DNA of 64,000 bases, from NCBI GenBank assembly GCA_035546335.1, contig DATKDP010000016.1:124001-188000 (forward strand). Direction: 5' to 3'. The translations under genes and the position numbers were made by a program. Under the pieces are notes generated by a model. That model searched no databases, was not told where the DNA came from, and worked only from the letters and a program-made list of their open reading frames with translations. This document shows positions 1 to 7,722 of this stretch, one piece after another; the first letter of the stretch is position 1, and the number at the start of each line of letters is the position of its first letter. The DNA comes from DATKDP01 sp035546335 (GTDB lineage: Bacteria > Acidobacteriota > Thermoanaerobaculia > Gp7-AA8).

Positions 1-243
1 ACCATCGGAGCGGGGCTCGCCGAGGCGAACGATCTTCTGGGAAGCCTTCGGAGCGCGGCGAAGAAGACGCTGCCGACGGACGTCGATCGGAAGCGTTTCT
101 TCGACGGAATCCTGGAGGCTGGATTTCTCGATCTGATGTCGTCCGGAAAGCGCAGGGAAGCCTGCGAGCTGCTCGCGCAGCGGTGTCGCGAGTCTGGAGT
201 TCCAATCAGCAGGGAGCTGAGCTCGCGGCTTGGGCCGGAATGA
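1..243 (+). CDS. C-terminal end of an unidentified protein (5' end outside window)
   Basis: Frame 1 is open from the first base to a TGA at 241-243, giving the last 80 residues of a protein. The segment is helix-rich with alternating charged and hydrophobic residues and ends in SSRLGPE. There is no membrane segment and I recognise no domain. Its stop codon abuts the stop codon of the convergent glycosyltransferase gene (TGATCA junction at 241-246), which supports both reading frames as real. Function cannot be assigned from this fragment. Confidence 0.6.
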   Translation, partial: TIGAGLAEANDLLGSLRSAAKKTLPTDVDRKRFFDGILEAGFLDLMSSGKRREACELLAQRCRESGVPISRELSSRLGPE

Positions 244-1035
244 TCACGCGTCGCCCTGAACGGGTGTCGCCTCCGCGGCGGTTGATGGAGCAGGCGATCG
301 GAAGATCGGGTGACTGTAGAGTCCCTTCTTGTGGAGCTTGTAGAGGATCATGGTCTTCAGGATTCCGAATCCATAGCGAACCGATCGCCAGAAGCCGATC
401 TGCGAGGCCTCCCGGAAATAACGTGTCTGGATGGGCACTTCGCGGATGACCATTTGCGTCGCCACCCCCTGCGCGATGATCTCGGTGTCGAACACGAAGT
501 TGTCGGAGCAGGCCTCGATGTTCACGCTCTCCAGATAGCGGCGTGAATAGGCTCGAAATCCGGAGTGATACTCGGAGAGAAAGACATAGAACGTGGCGTT
601 CTCGACCATCGTGAGAAAGAGGTTGGCGAAGTACTTCCACTTCGGCATCCCTCCTTCGATCGGCCGGCCGCCGAGCATTCTCGAACCGAACACGGCGTCA
701 CATTCCTCGCGCAGGAGCGGCATGACGAGCTGGGGGATGATCTTCGGATCGTACTGGTGATCGGGATGCACCATCACCATGATCTCTCCGCCGAGCTCCA
801 TGGCCGTGCGGTAGCAGCTCTTCTGATTTCCACCGTAACCGCGGTTGACCGCATGGACGACGGTTCTGATGCCCAGCTCTCTGGCGATCTCGACGGTGCG
901 ATCGCGGGAGCAGTCGTCGACCAGAATGATCTCGTCGACCCAGTCCTTCGGGATGTCATTCCAGGTCGCTACGAGCGTCTTCTCGGCGTTGTATGCGGGA
1001 AGGACGACGACGACTTTTTTCGAGCGAAGGGGCAT
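244..1035 (-). CDS. GT2 family glycosyltransferase (dolichol-phosphate-mannose-synthase-like)
   Basis: This is a 263-residue GT-A fold glycosyltransferase. It has the N-terminal nucleotide-binding strand VVVVLPAYNA (8-17), the acidic motif LVDDCS (38-43), NRGYGGNQK (64-72) and HPDHQYD (90-96) at the place where most relatives have a D-x-D metal motif, followed by FGSRMLGG. Family knowledge: such enzymes move a sugar from a nucleotide donor to polyprenyl phosphate or to a glycan. The C-terminus (ending in a YKLHKKG-type basic stretch) lacks the paired membrane helices of GtrB/CsbB-type enzymes, so it is probably cytosolic or peripheral. The gene is divergent from the YfhO-like gene 96 bases away, which suggests donor supply for that protein (inference). 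Confidence 0.85.
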   Translation of the reverse strand: MPLRSKKVVVVLPAYNAEKTLVATWNDIPKDWVDEIILVDDCSRDRTVEIARELGIRTVVHAVNRGYGGNQKSCYRTAMELGGEIMVMVHPDHQYDPKIIPQLVMPLLREECDAVFGSRMLGGRPIEGGMPKWKYFANLFLTMVENATFYVFLSEYHSGFRAYSRRYLESVNIEACSDNFVFDTEIIAQGVATQMVIREVPIQTRYFREASQIGFWRSVRYGFGILKTMILYKLHKKGLYSHPIFRSPAPSTAAEATPVQGDA

Positions 1036-1131
1036 TCGCGGTTCCTGTGAAAAACCCGGCGGAGGATATCAGGAGGGTGAGACGTTGTCGATTTCCCTCG
1101 TTGCTCCGCCGTTCCGATACAATGCGCCGCG

Positions 1132-3558
1132 TTGAGCGAGCGATTTCGTCTTTCGTTCCGCGATGCCGGGGCGATCCTTCTCCTGTTCACTCTGGCGACG
1201 ATTCTGTTCGGCAACGTCCTGTTCGCCGGCGGTCAGCTCTACCTTCGCGATCTGGCCCGCTACTACTATCCCACCAAACGAATCGTTCGCGAAGTGATCC
1301 TCGGCGGAAGCTTTCCTTTCTGGAATCCATACTACGCGGCGGGCCAGCCGATGGCCGCGAATCCCGAGTACGAAGTGTTCTACCCGCTGCAGTGGCTCAT
1401 TCTGATCCCCGACTACAACCTCGGGTTTCGCTTTCACATCGTGATTCACATCTACCTCGGGCTGGCGGGAATGTACGCGCTGCTCCGCTCGATGCGCCTC
1501 GGGATCCCGGCCGCGTTCTTCGGCGCTTTCGTCTTCGGTCTCGGCGGGCTCTTTCTCTCGCTCGTCAATCTGCTGCCGATCCTCTTCTGCGTCAGCTGGC
1601 TCCCGCTGATTCTCCTTTTCGCCAGGCGGCTCTTTTTCCACTTCCGGTGGAGGGATCTGGCGCTCGGCGGAATCGTCACCGGGCTGCAGATTCTCACCGC
1701 CGAGCCGACGACCCTGATCCAGACGTGGCTGCTGGTGGGCTGCTATGGTCTCTATCGCGCCTGGTATCAAAAACCATTTCTGCGAAGTCTGGCGCGGAAT
1801 GCCTTCATCGCAGGTGCGCTGCTCGCGAGCGGCCTCCTGGTGGGGGCGGCACAGCTGATCCCCGCGCTCGACCTGGTGGGAGACTCCGTCCGCGCGCGTC
1901 CCTTCGAGCTGAGTCTGGTCACCTCCTGGAGCATGCCGTACGAACGCCCGCTCGAGCTGCTGTTTCCTCATCTGTTCGGTCACATCTCGCGCGATCGAAC
2001 GATGCTCTACTGGGGGAGCGTGCTCTATCCGAATGCCGGATCGCCTTTCATCTTCAACTACTATCTCGGCCTTCTGACGGTTGCACTCGTGACGGGCGCC
2101 TGTTTCGTCCGGCCGCGGGGCGGCCGGCTCGTGCTCGCGATCGCTCTGGGGTCGTACCTGCTCGCGCTCGGAGGCAATACGCCGCTATTCGAGTGGCTGC
2201 ACGATGCCGGCATCGCGCGCTCGATCCGCTATCCGGAAAAGTTCATCCTCATGGGTCTGTTCGCGCTGATCGTACTGGCCGCGATGATGCTCGATCGGCT
2301 TCTTGCAGGGGATCGTGAGCTCGCCGCTGCTGCTGCTGGGGTCGTGCTCGGAGTGGCAGTGCTCGCAGGCATCATCGCGGTATTCAGCTTCACTCCCTGG
2401 TACACGGACGTTTTCGCTCGACTCTGGGGGAGGGCATCCTCTCCCAACCTCGCGCGGCTCGTCGAGATGAGCCGCATCGACTGGATCGTTGCCACGCTGA
2501 AAGCCGTGGTCCTGCTCTTTCTCCTGATTCGTGTCCGTTTTGGCAGGCCGGGAAGGATCTGGCTCGCCGCAGCGCTGATCTTCATGGTCGCCGACCTTTT
2601 CCCGAGCGGCCGGCAGCTGAGCGAGACCATGCCGCAGGAGTTCGCCGATCCGCCGGCGGCGGTCCGATCGCTCGCCACACCGGCGGAGGGTTATCGAATC
2701 TTTCACGAGGCCGACTGGTACGGGAAGAGCGAGGAGGCAAGGAAGTACTTCTCGACCGGTCCCTATGTCTACTGGATCGTCCGCAACGGCCTGTTTCCGA
2801 TGACGACGGCAACGTGGGGATTCAACACCGTGCTCGAGCGCGATTACGACAAGACGGCGCTGCTTCCGACGGTCGATCTCGTCGATGCGATGTGGGCCGT
2901 CAGTCGCTCGGGCCGAAGCGACTGGGCCGAGCCGTTCATGGCGATGTCGAACGTACGCTATCGGGCTCGGTATCGGCCGTTCGTCGAGGAGAGAAAGCGC
3001 GTGCGATCGTTGCGAGAGGCCGAGCCGGTCGTCTTCGAAGAGATCGAGCCGGCTCCCCGCTATTACCTCGCGACGGAAATGGTCACGATCCGCGACGATG
3101 ACGACTTCGTCGACAAGTTGAGCGCAGGAAAATGGAATCCGAGGACGGCGTTCGTGGCCGGACAGGGATTCGACGTCGGCGAGGGAGACGTCAGCGTCGT
3201 CTCCGAGCGGCCGAACCGAATCGAGTTCGATGTCGTCACCGGGAGCCGGGGCTTTCTCGTTCTCAGCATCACGCGCCACAAGTTCTGGCGTGCGATGGTC
3301 GACGGGCAGCCGGCAACCCTTCGAGCGGTGAACATCGCGTATCAGGGCGTGGAGCTCGCCCCCGGAGCACATCGCGTGGTGCTGGAGTATCGGAACCCGA
3401 TCGTGGTCGTCAGCGCGATCATCTCGTTCTGTACATTCCTCATTCTCGTGGTGGTTTCGATGATCGATCGTCGAAGTCGATTGTACGATCCCGACGCTGA
3501 CGATCCCGATCGATGGAGGTGGAGATCGATGCTTCCTTCCTCCGACGGGCGAGGCTGA
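1132..3558 (+). CDS. YfhO-like polytopic membrane protein (GT-C type glycosyltransferase candidate), copy 1
   Basis: This 808-residue protein has many hydrophobic helices from residue 12 to about 480, then a soluble region and a final membrane helix near residue 770. The first periplasmic loop holds LRDLARYYYP and WNPYYAAGQP...ANP...FYP, the pattern shared with the second copy at 7722-9944. The C-terminal soluble part has the YfhO-type segment with VDGQP and APGAHRVVLEYRNP. Family knowledge: YfhO proteins transfer sugars from polyprenyl carriers to surface polymers, typically partnered with a GT2 enzyme. The start is a TTG at 1132; an ATG at 1122 is out of frame. The substrate is unknown. Confidence 0.8.
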   Translation: MSERFRLSFRDAGAILLLFTLATILFGNVLFAGGQLYLRDLARYYYPTKRIVREVILGGSFPFWNPYYAAGQPMAANPEYEVFYPLQWLILIPDYNLGFRFHIVIHIYLGLAGMYALLRSMRLGIPAAFFGAFVFGLGGLFLSLVNLLPILFCVSWLPLILLFARRLFFHFRWRDLALGGIVTGLQILTAEPTTLIQTWLLVGCYGLYRAWYQKPFLRSLARNAFIAGALLASGLLVGAAQLIPALDLVGDSVRARPFELSLVTSWSMPYERPLELLFPHLFGHISRDRTMLYWGSVLYPNAGSPFIFNYYLGLLTVALVTGACFVRPRGGRLVLAIALGSYLLALGGNTPLFEWLHDAGIARSIRYPEKFILMGLFALIVLAAMMLDRLLAGDRELAAAAAGVVLGVAVLAGIIAVFSFTPWYTDVFARLWGRASSPNLARLVEMSRIDWIVATLKAVVLLFLLIRVRFGRPGRIWLAAALIFMVADLFPSGRQLSETMPQEFADPPAAVRSLATPAEGYRIFHEADWYGKSEEARKYFSTGPYVYWIVRNGLFPMTTATWGFNTVLERDYDKTALLPTVDLVDAMWAVSRSGRSDWAEPFMAMSNVRYRARYRPFVEERKRVRSLREAEPVVFEEIEPAPRYYLATEMVTIRDDDDFVDKLSAGKWNPRTAFVAGQGFDVGEGDVSVVSERPNRIEFDVVTGSRGFLVLSITRHKFWRAMVDGQPATLRAVNIAYQGVELAPGAHRVVLEYRNPIVVVSAIISFCTFLILVVVSMIDRRSRLYDPDADDPDRWRWRSMLPSSDGRG

Positions 3559-3619
3559 AGGCGATCGCCGGGTTACAATTCGCGTCGGTTCGTCCGATTC
3601 TTCGTTCGGGGAGGCGCTA

Positions 3620-5014
3620 TTGTCTCGCGGTTTCTACTGGGCTCTGGGGCTCGTGGGATTTGTCGCAATCGTTGGGCTCGCCGCCTTTGTCTGGTGGGCG
3701 CGGGCCACGGCCGACGAGGGAACCTACATTCCGAAGCCCGAAGTCATCACTCCGGAAATCGAGCTGCTCCAGGCATACGTCCGGATCGATACGTCGAATC
3801 CGCCGGGAAACGAGACCGAAGGGGCGCGTTTTCTCATCGAGGAGCTCGCGCGGCGGGGCGTCGATGCGGAACTGATCGAGTCGGCTCCCGGACGAGGCAA
3901 CGTCTACGCGCGGCTCAAAGGTCGTCGGGCTGGTGAGGGGCTGCTCCTTTTGCATCACATCGACGTCGTTCCTGCGGACGCCTCGCGCTGGAAGCATCCT
4001 CCATTCGAAGCGCGGATCGAGATGAACATGATGTACGGCAGGGGAACGCTCGACATGAAGAGCATCGGGATTGCGCACCTCGAGGCGTTCTCGCGACTCG
4101 CGAGCGAGCATCCCGAGCCGGAGCGCGATGTGGTTTTCCTGGCGACCGCCGACGAGGAGCACTTCGGGAGGCTCGGTTTGCCCTGGCTCATCGAGCACCG
4201 GCCCGACATCTTCGAGGGAATTCGGTACGCAGTCACCGAGGGGGGGGTGACGGAAACGATCGCGGAACGGCTCTCCTATTTCGGGATCGAAACGGGCTCG
4301 AAACAGTTCGTGGGGGCGATCGCACGTTCCTCGACGCGCGAGGATCTGGAGAAACTTCGCATCGCGCTCGAGCCGTACTTCAACCCGCGTGATCCCGAGA
4401 GAGTGTTGCCGGAGGTTCGCGATTTCTTCACACGAGTCGCTCCCCATCGGAAAGAGCCGGCCACCCTGCTCGCCGACATCGATCGTACGATTGCCGAAGG
4501 GAAGTTCTGGCTCCTAGATCCGTCCTACCGGCAATTGACGCAGAACAATGTCGGAGCCGACCGGATCGTGGAGCGGCGGGAGGGATATTCGATGAGGGTT
4601 GGTCTGCTGAACCTCCCCGACGAAGTGCCGGAGGAGCGATTCGCCTGGTTGAACCGGGTCGCTTCCTTCCACGGCGTGACGATCGAACCGACCCTGATGA
4701 CCGGACCGACGAAGATCTCCTCGCCACAGACTCCTCTGTTCGCGCTGATCGCCAGGCACATCCGGTCGACCTATGGTGAGGTTCCGGTCGGTCCACGGAT
4801 CGTTCCGTCGATCACGACGGACTGCCGGTTTCTTCGAGCCCGAGGGATCGACTGCTACGGGATGTGGCCGTTTCCGGTGAATGTCTATCAGACGTGGGGA
4901 ATTCATCGAATCGACGAGCGAGTGCGGCTCGACTGGTTCCAGCAAGGAGTCGAGATGACGGCGGCGCTGGTGCAGGAGTATGCGACAGTGACAAAAAATG
5001 GGCTGAACGACTGA
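3620..5014 (+). CDS. M20-family metallopeptidase, membrane-anchored, copy 1
   Basis: A 464-residue protein beginning with one transmembrane helix (about 5-27), so the enzyme domain is probably periplasmic. It carries M20/ArgE/DapE metal motifs: HHIDVVPAD (H-x-D), GRGTLDMKS with the bridging Asp, the catalytic TADEE, a VTEGG glutamate and a C-terminal GIHRIDER histidine. It shares IDTSNPPGNET exactly with the second copy at 6322-7722. The inserted lid/dimerisation domain is divergent: the GGHG motif present in copy 2 is absent here. The start is TTG at 3620, 61 bases after the YfhO-like gene. The likely role is hydrolysis of a small peptide or acyl-amino acid; the substrate is unknown. Confidence 0.82.
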   Translation: MSRGFYWALGLVGFVAIVGLAAFVWWARATADEGTYIPKPEVITPEIELLQAYVRIDTSNPPGNETEGARFLIEELARRGVDAELIESAPGRGNVYARLKGRRAGEGLLLLHHIDVVPADASRWKHPPFEARIEMNMMYGRGTLDMKSIGIAHLEAFSRLASEHPEPERDVVFLATADEEHFGRLGLPWLIEHRPDIFEGIRYAVTEGGVTETIAERLSYFGIETGSKQFVGAIARSSTREDLEKLRIALEPYFNPRDPERVLPEVRDFFTRVAPHRKEPATLLADIDRTIAEGKFWLLDPSYRQLTQNNVGADRIVERREGYSMRVGLLNLPDEVPEERFAWLNRVASFHGVTIEPTLMTGPTKISSPQTPLFALIARHIRSTYGEVPVGPRIVPSITTDCRFLRARGIDCYGMWPFPVNVYQTWGIHRIDERVRLDWFQQGVEMTAALVQEYATVTKNGLND

Positions 5015-5073
5015 CGGTTTTCGGCGAGATCCTCGGGTGCCTAACGTATAACTCACTGCAAAGAAAGGAGACT

Positions 5074-5112
5074 ATGGATCAGGCCGGAGTGGTACACTCC
5101 TTGATCTGGTAG
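5074..5112 (+). promoter_or_regulatory. possible leader peptide with hairpin upstream of pilin gene
   Basis: A 12-codon reading frame, MDQAGVVHSLIW, starts with ATG at 5074 and is preceded by AGGAG at 5066-5070. Most of it coincides with a hairpin: GGAGTG (5086-5091) pairs with CACTCC (5095-5100), extended by GATCAG against TTGATC. It ends 48 bases before the pilin start. A translated leader overlapping a hairpin could modulate pilin expression, but a transcript-stabilising 5' structure explains it equally well. Confidence 0.3.
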
Positions 5113-5160
5113 GTCCAAACGGTTTCCAAGGCAGAGCAACCAAAGAAGGAGGATTTATCT

Positions 5161-5655
5161 ATGATTCGAGTCTCCAGGAAAGAAAAGGGTTTCACGCTCA
5201 TCGAGCTGCTCATCGTCGTTGCCATCATCGGCATTCTCGCGGCCATCGCCATCCCCAACCTGCTGACCGCCATGCAGCGCTCCAAGCAGAAGAGGACGAT
5301 GTCCGACATCCGGTCGATCGCCACGGCGTGGGAAGCGCGCGCTACCGATACGGACTCGTATTCCGGAGCGGGTGCTACGTTCACGTTTTCGGGGGGTGTC
5401 TCGTACGGAGCGCTCACGGGCTACCTGACGCCGACGTACATCCGTCAATTGCCGGACGGCGATGGATGGAATGTCGCGTTCACGACGGGAAGCGATGCCG
5501 AGGGAACGGAGTACGGCATCCGATCGGCCGGCAAGGATGGCGCGTACGAAAAATTGGCTTATTCGGACGCGAAGACGGCTCATTTCGACTGCGACATCGT
5601 CTACTCGAACGGCTCGTTCGTGCAGTATCCCGATGGCGTTCAGGTGACCAAGTAA
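5161..5655 (+). CDS. type IV pilin-like / pseudopilin, copy 1
   Basis: This 164-residue protein has a textbook class III prepilin signal: a short basic leader with Gly10, then Phe11, Glu at position 5 of the mature chain, and the long hydrophobic helix with IIGILAAIAIPNLL. PilD-type peptidase would cleave after Gly10 and methylate Phe11. The C-terminal part is small and Ser/Thr/Gly-rich, with GIRSAGKDG and FDCDIVYSNG motifs shared with the next gene, as in minor pilins and T2SS GspG-like proteins. The start is fixed by AAGGAGG at 5146-5152. The two pilin genes lie about 50 kb from pilMNOPQ in this window. Confidence 0.93.
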   Translation: MIRVSRKEKGFTLIELLIVVAIIGILAAIAIPNLLTAMQRSKQKRTMSDIRSIATAWEARATDTDSYSGAGATFTFSGGVSYGALTGYLTPTYIRQLPDGDGWNVAFTTGSDAEGTEYGIRSAGKDGAYEKLAYSDAKTAHFDCDIVYSNGSFVQYPDGVQVTK

Positions 5656-5676
5656 CCCACACAGAGCGGGAAATGT

Positions 5677-5704
5677 TCGAAGGGCGCCGGCAGGCGCCCT
5701 TCGA
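5677..5704 (+). terminator. strong hairpin between the two pilin genes
   Basis: A perfect 12-bp inverted repeat, TCGAAGGGCGCC / GGCGCCCTTCGA, with a GGCA loop lies 21 bases after the first pilin stop and 23 bases before the second pilin start. Only a weak T/C-rich stretch follows, so it may be a partial terminator, an attenuator or an mRNA-stabilising element that sets unequal expression of the two pilins. Confidence 0.6.
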
Positions 5705-5727
5705 GTTTCCCCTCCGTGGAGAAATCG

Positions 5728-6216
5728 ATGAAAACAAATCGCCAGCGCGGCTTCACCCTGATCGAGCTCCTGATCGTCGTCGCGATCATCGGGATCCTGG
5801 CCGCCATCGCCATTCCGAATCTGATGATTGCGCTCCAGCGCGCGAAGCAGAAGCGGACGATGGCGGACATTCGGGCCATCGCTCTCGCATGGGAGGCGCG
5901 TGAAACAGACACGAACAGCTACCTTGCAGCGGGCACTGGTTTTACGTGGCCGTCCGTCGCAGTGAGCTACCCGAACCTGGCGACGCTGCTCTCGCCGACG
6001 TACATCAAGGAAATGAGACAGCATGACGGCTGGGCCCACGAGATGGGGTTCGCCGTTGCAGCGGACGCCAGCGAATATGCGATTCGCTCCCCCGGCAAGG
6101 ACGGGAACTTCGATAGCTCCTATCCAGCCTCGTCAACCAGGCATTTCGATTGCGACATCGTCTATTCGAACGGTGCCTTTATCGTGTTTCCCGACGGGGT
6201 CCCCATCACCAAATAG
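5728..6216 (+). CDS. type IV pilin-like / pseudopilin, copy 2
   Basis: This 162-residue protein is a clear paralogue of the preceding pilin. It has leader MKTNRQRG, cleavage before Phe9, Glu5 of the mature chain, and the same hydrophobic helix ending IAIPNLM. It also shares the AKQKRTMADIRAIALAWEAR helix and the C-terminal FDCDIVYSNG and PDGVPITK segments. The ATG at 5728 is preferred over an upstream in-frame GTG at 5716 because GGAG lies 7 bases before it and gives a normal short leader. Tandem duplication followed by divergence of the variable middle region is the simplest history. Confidence 0.92.
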   Translation: MKTNRQRGFTLIELLIVVAIIGILAAIAIPNLMIALQRAKQKRTMADIRAIALAWEARETDTNSYLAAGTGFTWPSVAVSYPNLATLLSPTYIKEMRQHDGWAHEMGFAVAADASEYAIRSPGKDGNFDSSYPASSTRHFDCDIVYSNGAFIVFPDGVPITK

Positions 6217-6321
6217 CCTCCGAAACTCAGCCCCTCTCGGCGGTCTGATCGCATTTTGTTATCATCGGTCCAGGTGCGCGCTCGCAATGCTCTCCCGCGC
6301 TGCGAAGCGGCCGGCCATTGA

Positions 6322-7722
6322 ATGACGCAGCCTGTTCGCCGATCGATTCTCGCAGCTCTGCTCTGCCTGGCTGGCGCCGGATGCCGTGGAGCGGAGGCGG
6401 TCGACGAGAGCCCGCTGGAGCGGGAGGCGATCGGGCATCTCGTCGAATATCTGAAGATCGATACGTCGAACCCGCCGGGAAACGAAACGGCAGCAGCGAA
6501 GTATCTCGCGGCCATTCTCGCGCGGGAAGGAATCGCCTCCGAGCTCGTCGGATCGCGCCCTGACCGCCAATCGGTGATCGCACGGCTCGAGTCGGCCGGC
6601 GACGAGCCGGCGCTGCTCCTCCTGCACCACCTCGATGTCGTTCCCGCCGATCCCTCCGAATGGAGCGTCCCCCCCTTTTCCGGTGAGCGAAAGAGCGGAT
6701 ACATCTGGGGTCGGGGAGCAATCGATGCGAAGTCGCTGGGGATCGCGCATCTGATGGCCTTTCTCGAGCTGAAGCGATCGGGCGTTGCGCTACGCCGCGA
6801 TGTGGTGCTGCTCGGCGTCGCGGATGAGGAGGCGGGAGGGCTCGCCGGCATGGGCGAGCTCATCGAGAATCGCCCCGATCTGTTCGCCAACATCGGTTTC
6901 GTCCTGAACGAAGGAGGAGGTGCCGAGACGATCGTCGACTACGTCTCGTTCTGGGGAATCGAGGTCGCGCAGAAGCTTCCGCTCTGGTTGAAGGTGACCG
7001 TTCGTGACAAGGGAGGCCACGGAGCATTGCCGCCGGACGGCGGCGGTGCGGTAATGCGGCTGCTTTCGGTTCTGCAGTCGATCGAGTCGATCGAGCGCCC
7101 CTATCGATTGACGCCCGAGGTGGCTCGACACTTCCGGATTCTGTCGGGAGCGAAGCGGGGCGAACAACGTGATGTCCTGCTCGAACCGATGCGCTATGTC
7201 TCCTCTGAGGAGCTGCACGACAAAGTGCGACCGAGTGTCCGCGCCCTGCTCCGCGACACGATCGCCGTGACGCAGTTCCGTGCCGGCAATTCGGTCAATT
7301 CGATCCCTTCGACTGCCTGGGCGACCCTCGATATTCGTCTTCTTCCGGGGGAGGACTCCGCATCATTTCTGGAACGCCTCTCGACTGCGGTTGCGGGCCG
7401 CGCGGAGATCGAAGTCCTCCTCGAAGGCAAGCCCGCCGATCCCTCACCCGTCGACACGGACCTCTATCGGTTGCTCGAGCGCCTGATGAAGGAGCGCGAG
7501 CCGGATTCGATTGTAGGACCGATCGTCACGGTCGGAACGACCGACAGCCGCTTTCTCCGGCAGAAAGGGATCGTCGCCTACGGAATGACACCCTTCAAGC
7601 TGAACTACTACGACGGCGACTCGATCCACGGCATCGATGAGCGAATCAGGGTGCGCTTCTTCATCGAAGGGGTCGATCTGATGCGCGAGATCGTTTCGAG
7701 CTTCTGCGCGAAACCCCGGTGA
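6322..7722 (+). CDS. M20-family metallopeptidase, probable lipoprotein, copy 2
   Basis: A 466-residue protein with an N-terminal signal ending at Cys21 (LAGAGC, an imperfect lipobox), so it is probably lipid-anchored. It has the full M20 set: HHLDVVPAD, GRGAIDAKS, VADEEAGG, LNEGGG, the lid-domain motif KGGHGALPPDGGG and C-terminal SIHGIDER. The lid region with NSVNSIPSTAWATLDIR is of standard M20A/carboxypeptidase type, unlike copy 1. The 3' end overlaps the downstream YfhO-like gene (TGATG), so the two are translationally coupled. It is probably an exo- or dipeptidase acting outside the cytoplasm. Confidence 0.86.
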   Translation: MTQPVRRSILAALLCLAGAGCRGAEAVDESPLEREAIGHLVEYLKIDTSNPPGNETAAAKYLAAILAREGIASELVGSRPDRQSVIARLESAGDEPALLLLHHLDVVPADPSEWSVPPFSGERKSGYIWGRGAIDAKSLGIAHLMAFLELKRSGVALRRDVVLLGVADEEAGGLAGMGELIENRPDLFANIGFVLNEGGGAETIVDYVSFWGIEVAQKLPLWLKVTVRDKGGHGALPPDGGGAVMRLLSVLQSIESIERPYRLTPEVARHFRILSGAKRGEQRDVLLEPMRYVSSEELHDKVRPSVRALLRDTIAVTQFRAGNSVNSIPSTAWATLDIRLLPGEDSASFLERLSTAVAGRAEIEVLLEGKPADPSPVDTDLYRLLERLMKEREPDSIVGPIVTVGTTDSRFLRQKGIVAYGMTPFKLNYYDGDSIHGIDERIRVRFFIEGVDLMREIVSSFCAKPR

